Shown here: piece after piece, positions 48,597 to 60,104 of the stretch
Numbering within the stretch: position 1 is the first letter of the stretch
How the letters are laid out: each line of letters begins with the position of its first letter
Source: Leucosporidium creatinivorum
Lineage: Eukaryota > Basidiomycota > Microbotryomycetes > Leucosporidiales > Leucosporidiaceae
NCBI GenBank assembly: GCA_001600635.1
Contig: BCKL01000002.1
Span: 871,425-935,424, forward strand
Length of the DNA: 64,000 nucleotides
Direction of reading: 5' to 3'
Notes under the pieces: model-generated
What the model saw: the letters and a program-made list of their open reading frames with translations, nothing else
Told to the model about the DNA's origin: nothing
The model's database searches: none
Program-made: the position numbers and the translations under genes

Positions 48597-49163
48597 GCTT
48601 CGGACGAGACGGACGTGCTTCGCTCGCTTTCCCTTCCTCTTCCCCTCTTTGCTTCGAATCCGACTCCTATCTACGCTTGATGTGGTAGCTGCTTCTGTAA
48701 CCAAGCTCTAGCTCAGCACTGTCAGCCGTCAGCGGCGAGCGCGCTTCGCGGGACGGAGATTGCTCGGCGAGCCCAAGCAGCGCTCTCGCTTCGCCCTCGT
48801 CACGCTCATCGCGAGCGTGCCCGTTCGGCGGAGCACAGAGTTTCCGCCAAAGTCACCCAAGCTCTCCATCACAGCTATATTACAGCGTAGCGGCGATCTG
48901 GTCGAGGCTCCGAAGCGAGCTCAAGTTCGAACCTCGGCGCGGGCGACTCTTTGCCTCTGCACATTTGCTCGACTTGCACAGCTCCAACCTGGCGACCAAC
49001 GACTCAACCGTTTCGCTTCTGTGAGCTGTCCAGCACCTCTCTACAGCAGAACCCAGAGCTCATCTCGCTCCCGCCCAACCTTAAATCTCGCGCTTCCAGC
49101 TTCCCCAGCTCTGCCGCCGACGTCGCTCTCCCTCCTTCTCGCACCACCACGCCGGCGCCCAAC
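48597..49163. other. Intergenic: promoter and 5' UTR of first TPT transporter
   Basis: This 567 bp stretch between two plus-strand genes has a mixed GC-rich first half with GCGAGC/CTCGC inverted motifs near 48740-48830, and a C/T-rich second half leading to the ATG at 49164. No coding, tRNA or repeat signal was seen. Confidence 0.4.
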
Positions 49164-50957
49164 ATGTCGTTCTCCAAGGAAAAGGACGACTCGACCTTCA
49201 CCTTCCAAAGCTTCTTCCAGGAGACCAAAGAGCAGCCGCTGTTCAACCAGCGTCCGGCTCCGAATGTCGGGGCGCAGAGGATGGACAAGCGCGTAGATGA
49301 GGAGCCAGCAGCAGGGGAGAAGCCGCTGTGGCAAAGGCTACCTGCTTGGGTACCGTGAGCCTTCCATTTCTGTGCTCAAAGGCGGGGGAGGGGAGGGAGA
49401 GCGCGATCCACGTGTTGTTGAGGGAGAATGAGCCGCCGCTGCTCGGTCATGAGCTACAGAGGAGGTCGGCTGACATTGCGGTGTACAGGATCGTCTGCTG
49501 GATCGCCACTTCCTCCTTTGTGATCCTACAAAACAAGCACATTCTCTCGGACCTCGGTTTCCACCACCCTGTGGTGAGTTAGGCTTGCAGTTGAACCGCC
49601 GAGTATGGTCTTCGGCTTGCGAGCGATAGCTGACCGCTGCTGCTCTCGAACAGGCCCTCACCACCATCCACTTGCTCTTCCAAACCATCGCTACTCGCGT
49701 TCTCCGAAAGTACACCGGACTGGTCGACAAGGCAAAGGAACTCGAGGCAACAGGCGATTAGCATCATTCTATTAATACATGTTCCCAGCTAACCTTCCTT
49801 GACTCGCAGGCAAGATGAACAAGGACGTCTTCCTTCGCAAGATCGTGCCCGTCGGCCTTCTCTTCTCAGCCTCGCTCGTCCTCTCCAATTGGGTCTACCT
49901 CCGTCTGACCGTCTCTTTCATTCAAATGTGCGCTCGCTTCTCTCGGTCGCTCATACCCGACGTCGATCCGCTGCTCGGCGCTGACCTCGGCTACTCTGTC
50001 GCAGGATCAAAGCGTTCACTCCCGTCTCAGTCCTCATGGTATCAGCGGCCTTCAAACTCAAGGAACTCAACCAGAAGATCATGGCCATCGTCGCGTGCAT
50101 CTCTCTGGGCGTGGCTATCGCCTCTTATGGCGAGGTCGAGTTTGAGCTCATCGGCTTCCTCGTCCAGGTGAGTGATGGAGAGCTCCTCAACTCAGCGACG
50201 TGCAGACGCTGACTTTCGCTCTCATCCTCAGGCCCTCGCCATCGGTATCGAGTCGTGCCGGCTCGTTCTCGTGCAGATCCTCCTGCAAGGATTCGGCCTC
50301 GACCCGATCTCGTCACTCTACTACATGGCTCCCGTCTGCCTCGCGGTCAACTCGTGCGTTCTCATTTCTCGTCTTGGCGCTGTGCATCTATGCATGTACA
50401 GCATTTGGAGGCTTGCTGTCGCCGTCCGACGCCTTCGCTCGCTTTCGGCTTCTGCTGACCCAAGCCTCTCCTTAGGGTCATCCTGCTGCCTGTCGAGGGT
50501 TTCCAAGTCTTTGCCAACGCGGTTGAGAAGGTCGGACTCTTCACCTTGTTCGGAAAGTGAGTCGCAAGGCTGGACGCTGAGATGCGGGCGAGTAGAGGGA
50601 GTGCGCTAACCGTTGCCGACCTGCAGCGCCTGCATGACCTTTGCGCTCAATCTCTCATCGGTGTGGCTCATTGGCAAAGCCAGTGGACTCGTGCTCACCC
50701 TCGCTGGTGTGCTCAAAGATGTGAGCATTCTGCGCCGAGCCTTTCGCCGACGAGTTAGCTGACTTTTTCTTCTGGCTCTCCAGATTCTACTCATCGCTGG
50801 AAGCTACTTCATTTTGGGCTCGTCCATCACGACGATCCAGATCTTTGGCTACATCATCGCCTTGGCCGGTCAGTCCCTCCTGCTCGGCCCGAACTCTTCG
50901 CTCAGCTGACGCTCACGCCCTTTACCTACAGGCTTGGTGGCGTTCAAGATGCAGTAA
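49164..50957 (+). CDS. TPT/nucleotide-sugar-transporter-family membrane protein, copy 1
   Basis: ATG at 49164, stop TAA at 50955-50957, about nine exons. A soluble N-terminal tail (KEKDDSTFTFQSFFQ) precedes ten predicted membrane helices of the drug/metabolite transporter superfamily. Triose-phosphate-translocator-type blocks are visible: NKHILSDLGFHHP, LVLSNWVYLRLTVSFIQM, IKAFTPVSVLM, IASYGEVEFELIGFLVQ, LLPVEGF, FALNLSSVWLIGKAS and AGVLKDILLI. Such proteins exchange sugar phosphates or nucleotide sugars across Golgi/ER membranes. The substrate is unknown. One intron (49754-49809) has a GC donor. A related gene lies 1,053 bp downstream on the same strand. Introns in the two share at least one position. 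Confidence 0.9.
49754..49809 (+). other. Probable GC-AG intron in TPT copy 1
   Basis: The frame runs into a TAG just after GAG GCA ACA GGC GAT, with no GT upstream in the required phase. Splicing from GC at 49754 to AG at 49809 joins ACA G to GC AAG ATG. It gives TGKMNKDVFLRK in frame with the next exon, which starts MNKDVFLRK. A CTAAC branch-like site lies about 20 bp before the acceptor. The donor (GCGATT) is weak, so this rests on frame continuity. Confidence 0.6.
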
Positions 50958-51127
50958 AAGTTGCTACTTTACCTCCATGCTTACTCTTAGACCTTCTCAT
51001 TACATCCCCACGCCGTGAAGAGTTCTCGGCTTTCTGCTCGCTGCGCTCACGATCTTTCCCGCTTATCTTGCAATGTTGCAACGCTTCTTTCATCAGGAAC
51101 ATCGGAAGCCGGTCTGCTGCTCCCTCG

Positions 51128-51146
51128 GTGAAGTGGTGCTTCACCA
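51128..51146 (+). repeat. Small inverted repeat beside the duplicated exon
   Basis: GGTGAAG, a 5-base spacer and CTTCACC form a perfect 7-bp inverted repeat at the left edge of the exon copy. The corresponding downstream copy has only the CTTCACC half. The hairpin could have helped strand switching during duplication, but this is speculative. Confidence 0.6.
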
Positions 51147-51304
51147 GCAGGCCGAGCAGCGATGTAGGCAAGGAGGAGCTTGAGCTAGGCGGACGAGGCA
51201 GCAGCTCAGGAGCAGCAATGGGCGGGATAAGCCTACCAGGACCTCGCGCAATACCTCCGTGGCTCATAATTGGAGCCTGGATATGCCTCTTCAGCGCGGT
51301 GATC
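51135..51304 (+). repeat. Partial duplicate of exon 1 of TPT copy 2
   Basis: This 170-bp stretch repeats 52068-52244 in the same orientation. From 51157 the two differ at only about two bases over some 148 bp; upstream they differ by a small gap and a few substitutions. The fragment would read VGKEELELGG...ALWII-type residues up to the exon end, but it then diverges before the splice donor. It therefore lacks the rest of the transporter and looks like a recent segmental copy or a decaying gene start. Confidence 0.9.
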
Positions 51305-52010
51305 ATTGGCAAGCTCGCTGAGCAAGCCCAAGAGACAAGCTGATTGCGCCGAACTCGGCGCTCGCTTCGGTCGGGCTTGATCCCCGCCGGTGGACCGTCG
51401 CCGGACAAAGTCTGCCTGGTCGAGGTAGGCCAGTAGGTCCTACTAGTCTTCACATACGCCGTCTCCACAACTCGACTTGCTTGCACAATCTCTCAAAGAA
51501 GTGTGAACGAGCCCGGCGAAGGCGCGAGCCTTTTGAGAGGCGGACCTGTCAGTACCGACGCGCTTGGGGACGCTATGCGATCATCCGAATGACAGCCCAA
51601 CACATAATGATATCTCGGCTGGACGCCCTCCTCACGTCGTGGGGGGTCGTCTTTCTCGGACTTCGACCCGCTGCTCCTCCTTTAATGCCGTCGCATGTTG
51701 TCGGACGAGGGTGAGAGAGGAGCGACAGTTCTCTTCTGATGCACTACATGTGCTGCAGCGAGATGTCGAAAACAGCTTCAAACTTCTTCAAAGCTTCAAG
51801 CGCGTTCGCAATGAATCACCTCTCGCTGGCTCTCTCCTTCGTGCCCTTCGCCTCGCATTCTCGCCTCTATTTTGCTACCTCGAATCACGCTATCGTAGCC
51901 GAGCCTTCGCTCCTCTCACCACCCTACATCGTACACTCGCTACTCCGCAACACTCGCGTCGTCGCGCTCCCAAGCTCGCCCCTTCCCATCACCTCTCTCG
52001 CGGCTGCACG

Positions 52011-53541
52011 ATGAGCAACAGCTCGCCAGCCCAGGTGGCTCTTCCAAGATCACCGAAAGACTTTGCTGCTGCTTCACCAGACCTCAGCAGGCGGAGCAGC
52101 GATGTAGGCAAGGAGGAGCTTGAGCTAGGCGGACGAGGCAGCAGCTCAGGAGCAGCAATGGGCGGGATAAGCCTACCAGGACCTCGCGCAATACCTCCGT
52201 GGCTCATAATTGGAGCCTGGATATGCCTCTCCAGCGCAGTGATCCTCTTTAAGTTAGTAGAGGTCCTTCGCTTCCTGCGCCCGTGCTAGAACTAACCGCT
52301 TGCGCCCCTACCTGAACAGCCGAGAGATCCTCATGGGCTCAGCCAAATTCTCTTATCCCATCACTCTCACTACCTTGCACCTGGCGTTCCAGACTATCGG
52401 TCAGTTAGGCTCGAAGTAGCGACGCGACGAAGGGAGCTGACTCTCGGCCCATCCTGCTGCTTCTCTCGTGCAGCCACACGACTGCTGCATAAATACACCA
52501 ACCTCATCTCGGGCATCACGCCTTCGCAATACTCAGCGATTCCGTTGACGGAGCCGCATGAAAATGGCTCGGCGATCGTCGCCGAAAGCCAGGAGAAGGC
52601 TGCGACGCGCGCAAAGGCGGAGAGTGTGGCGTTGAGCTGGGAAGATTGGAGAACCAAGATGTAAGCTATCATCTCACGACATCGAATGCGCTCGGCGCTG
52701 ACCCTCCGGCTTCACCAGCGTCCCTCCCGCCGCCATGTTCTCGGTGAGTCGGCATTACGAGAAGGCTGAGCTCTTTCCCTCACTAAACATCTCTACTACA
52801 GATCTCACTCGTCCTCTCCAACTGGGCCTACCTCTACCTCGGCGTGGCCTTCATCCATATGCTCAAGGCTTTCTCCCCGGTCGCCATCCTCCTCGCCGCC
52901 TTCGCCTTCAGAACCAAACAGTTCTCCTTCAAACTCTGCGCTATAGTGCTTGTGATCTCGTTGGGAGTTGGCTTGGCTTCGTATGGGGAGAGCGCGTTCA
53001 GCGGTATCGGCGTTATGATCCAGGTGAGTCCTCGGCATTCGGCGTAGGCTCCTCCAGCTGACCCTCTTGTCTCTGTAGATGACCGCCATCGCGATCGAAG
53101 CGACCCGAGTGACCCTCATCCAGCTTCTGCTGCAGTCGGGGAACGAGATGTCACCGCTCAAAACCCTCTACTGTACGTCTCTCGAGACATCGCCGACGCC
53201 GAAAGCTGACCTCGCCGTGTGCAGTCTTCGCGCCAATCTGCCTCTGCCTCAACGCGGCTCTCATCCTCCCCGTCGAAGGATTCGCTGCCCTACGGGCCAT
53301 CCCCGCCCTCGGATTCTTCACCGTTTTGTCCAACTGCACGCTCACCTTCATGCTCAACCTCTCCTCGGTCTACCTGATTGGTCTCTCGAGCATGGTGCTG
53401 TCCCTCAGCAAGGTCGTCAAGGACATCCTGCTAGTAGGAGGCTCGGCGCTGTTGCTAGGCGACCGGTTGACGGGTGTACAAGTGCTGGGGTACGGCCTAG
53501 CCACCGCAGGTCTTTTCTGGTACAAGCTGAGCCCCTCTTAG
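52011..53541 (+). CDS. TPT/nucleotide-sugar-transporter-family membrane protein, copy 2
   Basis: ATG at 52011 (MSNSSPAQVAL), stop TAG at 53539-53541, six or seven exons, about 390 residues. The N-terminal tail is Ser/Gly-rich and acidic (DVGKEELELGGRG). The first helix starts PPWLIIGAWICL. Further TPT blocks: REILMGSAKFSYPITLTTLHL, LVLSNWAYLYLGVAFIHMLKAFSPV, LASYGESAFSGIGVMIQ, LPVEGFAAL, FMLNLSSVYLIGLSSMV and LSLSKVVKDILLV. It is clearly a paralogue of the upstream transporter, moderately diverged by eye. Exon 1 ends with a GTTAGT donor before a CTAAC branch site. Its first exon is partly duplicated about 930 bp upstream. It converges with CLASP, with 105 bp between stops. Confidence 0.9.
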
Positions 53542-53646
53542 AATGTTATCTAGCCTAGTTCCACGTTATGCTACACGGGGAGAGAGGGAGAGCCGGACTA
53601 AGGTGATGCGAAGTTGCGAAGGCGAGGAGCGCCGAGCGCGAGCAGC

Positions 53647-54849
53647 TCATGCTGGAGGAAGCTTGGAGATGTCTGTAGAGTGTATAGTCCGAGTCAGTGA
53701 GCGATACGAGCGAACAGCTACAAAGTGGCGAGGTGCAGACGCACAGTACGAGAGGAGATTGAGCTGCCGAGACAAAATGGGCCGAAGGTCAACGATCCGC
53801 TCCCACGCACTGAAAGATTGACAGCTTTTACCTGGTCCCGTCCGAGTCCGCCAACCATCGAGTACAGCCGCTGCTCATCACGAAGGACGCTTTGAGCTGA
53901 GACGAGCGCGTTGACAGCCGCTCGCCGAAGGTCGCCCGAATGGGAATCGTTAAGGCCCTGATGAAGGGGAGACAGGTCAGCTCAGCTCTTGCACCGCTAC
54001 TAAAGAGCGCTAGACATACCCTCTTGATCAAGTCCTGCCGTCTTGGGACCTCATCCTCCAACACCTCGCTCGGTAGCCTCTCGAAGCACTTGCCGAGCAG
54101 TCGCAGACCCAGGGCGAACGACTTGACGACAGGCTCGGGGAGGGGCGAAGAGTTGTCGTGTGGTGCGAGGTAGGTGGCGAGCGAGGAGCAAAGCGAGCCG
54201 AGGGAGAAGAGGGGCTCGGATTGCGAGACGAAGGAGTCGGCGATACCCTCGATGGCGGCGATGGTCTGCAGGGAGACGCAGGTCAGCTTCAGACGCCGGA
54301 AGTAAGCTTCGAGACGCAGTGATACTTACCGACCGTGATGGATCCTCGCGAAGAATGAGGAGGAGGGAAAATACGCCTGCCTCCTCGCCGGCGAAGCAGG
54401 GAGCCTGGTTCTGCACGAGGTCCTTGAACAGTAGCAGAGCGGCGTCCTTCTCGCTCTGGTCCTAAACACGAGCGGATGAGTCAGCTTTCAGACCTGATCT
54501 GGGGCAAAAAACGCCGAACGCAACTCACCTCCTCCTTGCCGAGCAGCGACGAGAGCGCCTCCCAAATCCTACTAAACCGCCGATCCTCTTCCCAGAACGG
54601 CAGGACCTGTCCATCTCCATTCTTGGCGTTTGTTGGACTTGCCAGCGGAGTCGACAGGCCGCCGTCCTCGTCTCGAACAGGCCGCTCCTTTGAGAGCGCC
54701 GAGAGCTTCTTGAGACCGACGAGGTCGATCTGGTTGGCTTGGAGTTCGGAGATGAGGGAGGAGATCTCTTGAGTGCGCTCGAGCGTGTCGGGCGGTAATG
54801 GTGGAGCGACGTCAACGTCTTGAGGGCGAGGAGAGCGAGTTAGCTTCGG

Positions 54850-54880
<31 letters not shown>

Positions 54881-57800
54881 GAGAAAGCAGAAGGAAGCCG
54901 GGAGCCGGGAGCCGGGAGCCGGGAGCTAGCAACGGAGAGGGCTACTCACTCTCAGCCTTCTTCATCCACCAATTCCTCTTCCCCTTCGCCCCTCCCGCGC
55001 CATCTCCATTTCTCGCATCCGGGCTATCCTCAAACACATCTCCCCCTCTCAACAGCTGCATCTTCTTCGTCACAGGCGTCCGCATCTGCCCCTCAGCACC
55101 ACCATGAGGCGTAGCGCTCCTCTCCGCATCGGCCATCTCTTCTTCCTCCTCTGCTAGCTCGAGTAGGCGTTCCGCTGCCTGCTCGGCTTGCATCGCCTGA
55201 TCGCGCAGGGCGTCGTCGACGATAGATTCGGTGACAGGGAGAACGAGCGAGTCGATCCGGCCTCGTGGTCCTTGAGCGGAGGAAGAGGGGGAGGAAGGCG
55301 CAGAGCCCGAGAAGCCGAGAGAGGAGCCATCGCGGTCGACTGCGCCGAAGGGGGAGGAGAACTCGATGAGGCTCTCGTCGCCGGCATCGTGATCGTCGTG
55401 AGCGGGGGAGGAGGGAGCGAGTGGTGGAGAGGAGGGAGTGAACGGTGTAGCTACGGCGGGAGAAGCTTGGCGGAGGGAGGTGGTCGGGGTGGTGAGGGTT
55501 GGCGTTTGCGAGATGCGACGAGCACTGCTGCCGGGTGTGGAGGAAGCTAGACCGGGTCGGGCTCTTGCTGTCGGTGTGGAGGGAGATGAGATGGACCGTG
55601 TCGAGGGAGAGAGGGCGCTGCGAGGGGTGGGGATCTTGCCGTATTGCGAAGGCGGGCGAGCTGTCGAAGGAGGAGGCGACTTGGCCGCTAGAGGTGCTGG
55701 TGCAGCCGTCTCAGGGAGCACATCCGTCGCAGGACCGGGATCCGTTCCCGCGGCCGCCTGCCTCTTGGCCAGCATCATCAGCTCCCTCACGCTCGGCCGA
55801 GTCGTCTTCGTCACCGGCGCCTTCTCCACCGCTCCCTTCTTACTCGGATCAGCCTTATCGAGCTGCTTCTTACTCGACGCATCGAGACCACCCGCAATCC
55901 TCTCCGCCATCTTGGGCCAAATCTCCCGCAGAAGCCAGAACGTCGTCCTCGAGTTCTCCTTGACGACTGGATTCGGGTCGGTCAACCCCTTCTTGACCGA
56001 CTGCTCGATCTCCTCGACTCCTCCCGTCGCCTCGATAGCGCTTTTGCTCGCTCGACCATGCACCTTGACGAATGTGCCGATGTGCCCCGAGACGAACCCT
56101 CGAGCGCTTGTCGTCTTCTCGTCCATTCCTTGCCGAAGCAGCTGGAGCGTCTTGTGGTGGTAGGCCGAGTTGGTAATGAGGGTGGTGACGGTCGCTTGTG
56201 AGGCGGTGGCGACGATCTTCTTGGTTTGACCGGCCATGCCTAAGCCGTGGGAGAGGAAGTACTCGAGGAAGGGGTCGAAGGTCTGATGGAGAGCGTTGGA
56301 GAGCTCGGCGATGAGGCTGAGGGCGGAGATGGCGACAGTGGTGCGAAGGGAGGAGGCCTGTTGAACGGACTTGTGTCAGCGACGAATCCGCTCCGCTCGG
56401 CGAGAAACGAGGTCACCGTCTTGGTGATGCCATCCTGCACACCCTTGATGCCAGCAAGGAAGGGCTCCAACAATCGCTCCTGCACATTTCCCTTGACCAT
56501 CCCCCGGATCCTTGCGATGCTGCGATCCCTGATCATCCAATTATGCTCGGTTTCCTTGCCCTCGAACCCCTCCCTCATGCGATCGAACTCGGTCTGCAAA
56601 TCGCGCAGGTCGGCGATGTAGACCGGTTGGACGTCGGTTGTTGGCGCATGAATGGCAGAGGGATCGGTAGGGAAGGCGGCGGAGGGCAGGGACGCGACGA
56701 GGGAGGCAGGTGAGGGTGGTCGTGGCCGAGAGCGGGCGATGGGAGGTGAGTTGCCGTCCGCTGAGGTGAAGGGATGGCTTCCGTTCATATCGCCTCCTGC
56801 TGTTGCTGCCTTCTCGCTACCGCTGGCGACGCTGGCGGCGCTGCCCGTCCGCTCCATCGAGCCTGATCCTCCGCCGAGCACGGCCGCGAGAATCGTCTCC
56901 TGCACCTTCTTGCTGACGTCGAGCTTGATCATGGCCTTCTTGAGATCGGCACGAGCATGCTGGGTAACTCCAGCAGCTGAGAAGATGGTGATAGTCGAAG
57001 AGAGGGCGAGCGCGCGAACGGTGGGGTCCGAGTCGCCGAGAAGGGGAAGCAGGAGGGTCGTGAAAGGCCGAAGGGGAGCGAGGGGAGAGGTGTGCGCTGG
57101 GTCGCGAATAGCGACGAGGTAATGAAGAGCCTGTATTGTGTACGAAAGGTCAGCATCGGCGAGTCTGGGGTTCCAAGCGGGGGAGGCTGATAGAACGCAC
57201 CTGCTCGCGAGCTTTTGCGCTCTTGCCGTGGAAGCCCTGCTCGGCCATCTTGGTCTCAAGGTATCCCCATGGTCCTTCCTTATTGGCTCCTCCCGTCCCA
57301 GCGTTCACTCCCAGCCGCAAGGCGGTCCTGCCGGCGCTGATGATGGCACGAGTCGCGAGTTCCCTGACCTTCTCCTTGCTGTCGCCTAGCTTGTCGAGCG
57401 GCAGCAGCGAGACGAAAGCATGCTTGAGGGCATGCGCATGTGCTCCCGAGTGCGAAGGCTGCGAAGCGACCGAGGAGGAAGGGGAAGTCGGTCGCTGAGG
57501 AGAGAGGGACGAAGCGTTGGTGGAGCTCGAGAGGGCGCGGGTGAGGTCGACGCTGGCGGCTATGCTTGGCACTAATAATGGAAAATAGGCGGGAAGACAG
57601 GCGAGAGCGGCGAAGGAGAGGTGGGCGTTGCTGGCTCGGAGCGACGTCTTGAGCAGGGCGGTGAGCTCGTCTGGGTCAGCGATCTGTAGGAATGTAGGTT
57701 TAGCGGGAGCAGCTGGTGGTAGATCTTACTACATACCTCAGGCGATTGAGCGAGAAGCTGCTGTAGCTGTTGCAGAGCGTGAATCCGCTTGTCCGAGTCT

Positions 57801-57903
57801 TGATGAGGCGGAGTGGAGGGTTGAGTGAGCAGGAGAAGAGCGGGAGGTAGTCTTATAGCTCACCTATAGATGCTAGCTGCACCTGTACAGCTTCCAAATC
57901 CAT
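53647..57903 (-). CDS. CLASP-family microtubule-stabilising protein (Stu1/Cls1-like)
   Basis: ATG at 57903 (MDLEAVQVQLASI), stop TGA at 53647-53649, roughly ten exons and about 1,180 residues. The first part has HEAT/TOG-like helical repeats (KVRELATRAIISAG, LHYLVAIRD, TVRALALSSTITIFSAAG). The CLASP N-terminal domain is clear: RGFVSGHIGTFVKVHGRASKSAIEA, then LTDPNPVVKENSRTTFWLLREIWP. A Ser/Pro/Ala-rich basic linker (microtubule binding) follows, then the C-terminal TOG-like region with LQANQIDLVGLKKLSA, ADSFVSQSEPLFSLGSL and GLNDSHSGDLRRAAVNAL. CLASPs promote microtubule rescue at kinetochores and cell cortex. An intron of about 125 bp (near 54823-54948) carries two minisatellites. The final small exon is less certain. 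Confidence 0.88.
54851..54880 (+). repeat. Hexamer minisatellite in a CLASP intron
   Basis: Five GGCGAC units in a row, the last changed by one base, within an intron of the CLASP gene. Length is likely variable between strains. Confidence 0.9.
54896..54923 (+). repeat. Heptamer minisatellite in the same CLASP intron
   Basis: Four exact AGCCGGG units lie 15 bp after the hexamer array. A second independent array in the same short intron makes it one of the most repeat-rich spots in the window. Confidence 0.9.
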
Positions 57904-58149
57904 CCTGAGCCGAGTCGAAGTGAGCTGAAGCGAGTTGTCAGAGCGAGAGAGCTCGAGCTGCTCCGCCCACCAACCTCGGCGAAAAGGAGGCTCGCTTCTC
58001 GGGATCAGTCTTGATCCAATCTTGTGGGCCGTTCTACTATCAGCGACCCCATCCATTGGTCTACAACATCCTTCTCCTAAGTCTCGCTCCATAATCGCGT
58101 CCTTGACTTGATTTCGCCAGCAGAGTTCGCTCCTTCTCCTTCGCCCAAA
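57904..58149. promoter_or_regulatory. Divergent promoter between CLASP and ARG8
   Basis: The two ATGs are 246 bp apart. The ARG8 side is C/T-rich before its start. No TATA or known amino-acid-control element (TGACTC) was found by eye, although a TTGACTTGA stretch lies near 58103. Confidence 0.4.
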
Positions 58150-59864
58150 ATGCTCGCTCGCTCGTCTCTCGCCCGTGCCGCTGTGCGCTCCGCTCGTCCC
58201 AGTTGTAGAGCAGCTTACTCGTCGGCCAACCCAGCGCCCAAGGCCAACACGGATTACCTCCAGCCGACCCACCTCGACGATGCCGTCCCCAAAGGCGTGG
58301 CCGACCGCCTGGCCAAGTACGCTACCGTCTCGCTCGCCACCTATGCTCGACCACCCTTCATCCTCACCAAGGGCAAAGCCTGCACCGTGTGGGACACCGA
58401 GGGACGCTCCTACCTCGACTTTTCCGGAGGAATCGCCGTCAACGCCCTGGGTCACGCCGATGAAGGCGTACAGAAGGTCGTTGCCGAGCAGTCGGGCCTC
58501 CTGGTGCACAACTCGAACCTCTGGCACAACGAGTGGGCCGGCGAGCTCGCTCTCCTCCTCGTGAACAAGACCAAGGAGCTCGGAGGCATGGGTTACAAGG
58601 CGACGCCCGTCGACGAGATTGAGCCCAAGGGCCTCAAGGTCTTCTTCTCCAACTCGGGAACCGAGGCCAACGAGGGAGCGCTCAAGTTTGCTCGCAAGTG
58701 GGGCAAGGGAACGACGGGCAAGAAGGGCGAGGTGATGGCGCCGAGCGACAAGGTCGAGATAGTCTCGTTCCGCGATGGCTTCCACGGCAGGTCCCTCGGA
58801 GCTCTCTCGGCTACATGGCAGGAGAAGTACCAGGCTCCCTTCGCCCCTCTCATTCCCGGCATGGTCCCCGCCAACCTCAACGACATCGAGGGCCTCCAGA
58901 CCGCCATCACCGAGAAGACCTGTGGAGTCATCGTCGAGCCCATTCAGGTGAGTCATGCTCGCTTGAACTCGTCTGCACACCGCTCTGAGCTCGCACTGAT
59001 CCTATCGCTCTGCTCTTTGCGCCTCTCTAGGGAGAGGGAGGTATCCTCGAGGCCAGTGAGGAGTTCCTCCGTGCCCTTCGCAAGCGCTGCGATGAGGTCG
59101 GAGCTCTCCTCATCTTCGACGAGATTCAGGTGAGTTGTCGGCTTTCTCTACGGACCTGCAGCTCAAGCTCACCCTCTCTCCTTCACCTCGCAGTGCGGTC
59201 TCGGACGTACTGGCTCCCTCTGGGCTCACGGCTCGTTCCCCGTCGACTGCCACCCCGACATCCTCACCATGGCCAAGCCTCTCGCCAACGTACGTTCGCT
59301 ATGCTCTAACTCGTCATGAACAGCCTTGACTCATATCGACTTCGCCTCCGCAGGGAGTTCCCATCGGAGCGATTCTGATGAAGGACCACGTCGCCGACAT
59401 CATCAAGATTGGAGACCACGGAACGACCTTCGGGTGAGTAGTCCTATTCCTCAGCAGCTGAACGCTACTCATCCACATCCCGCTACAGTGGAGGACCCCT
59501 TCAAACCCGCGTCGCCCACCACGTCCTCACTCGCCTGACCGAGCCCTCCTTCATGCCCCAAGTCAACTCCCTCTCCGCCTCCCTCCGCGACCGCCTCTCC
59601 GCTCTCCCCTCCCTCTTCCCGCGCCTCATCGCCGCCGCCCCTCGCGGTCGTGGCTTGATTCTCGGCCTTCCCTTCAAGCGGGACGAGTACGCCCAGCGGG
59701 TGCTCAAGCTCGCTCGTGAGCGTGGACTTCTGCTGCTGGGTTGCGGCAAGAGTACCGTTCGCTTCGTGCCGAGTTTGATTGTCACCGAGGAGGAGATCGA
59801 GAAGTGTGTCGATATCTTGGAGAGCTGCCTCGTCGTTCTCAACCGTGAGGCCGAGGGCGTTTAG
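58150..59864 (+). CDS. ARG8: Acetylornithine aminotransferase, mitochondrial
   Basis: ATG at 58150, stop at 59862-59864; five exons, about 480 residues. Transfers an amino group between glutamate and N-acetylglutamate semialdehyde, the fourth step of ornithine/arginine synthesis in the matrix. The N-terminus ([20 protein letters not shown]) is an Arg-rich presequence. The class III PLP aminotransferase core is complete: [68 protein letters not shown] and the PLP lysine in [15 protein letters not shown]. The last exon has [17 protein letters not shown] and ends [21 protein letters not shown]. The FGGGPL block differs from the common FGGNPLAC. Ornithine or GABA aminotransferase is less likely given the start of the core. 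Confidence 0.93.
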
Positions 59865-60104
59865 AGAGAGCGGCTTGCTTGGTTGTAGTTGGTGGGTTGT
59901 TCGGCATATAGACTTGTTAGAGGTGCCCTAATGTGACTGTGTTTTCGTCTAGTCTCGAGATAAGGTTGATGAATTCGCCCGACTCCGAAAAGCGAGCTCT
60001 CGTCCTCCGGCGCGTCGAAACGAACGGTTGCTCTCCGCTCGATTCTTTCGACGACTGGCTCGACTCGACTACACGCTCGGGAAGACCTCGTCGTTTGGTA
60101 CAAG
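59865..60104. other. Intergenic between ARG8 and GT90 gene
   Basis: This 240 bp carries the ARG8 3' UTR, with TTGTAGTTGG and TGTTAG just after the stop, and the promoter and 5' UTR of the GT90 gene. Nothing else was seen. Confidence 0.4.

Larger units (their letters stand above)
50958..52010. other. Intergenic between tandem TPT genes, with a copy of an exon
   Basis: At 1,053 bp this is the longest gene-free stretch. It holds copy 1's 3' UTR, a near-identical fragment of copy 2's first exon (51135-51304), and then the promoter and 5' UTR of copy 2 (C/T-rich from about 51830). A minus-strand open frame runs 50944-51486, antisense to the fragment. I did not accept it as a gene. Confidence 0.5.

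Noticed and set aside
48900-48960. A tRNA-like GTTCGAA loop in an intergenic region
   Set aside because: The flanking bases do not form a 5-bp T stem, and no A-box or acceptor stem could be placed.
50944-51486. Minus-strand frame of 180 codons between the two TPT genes
   Set aside because: It runs antisense across the duplicated exon, has no good splice or start context, and resembles no family.
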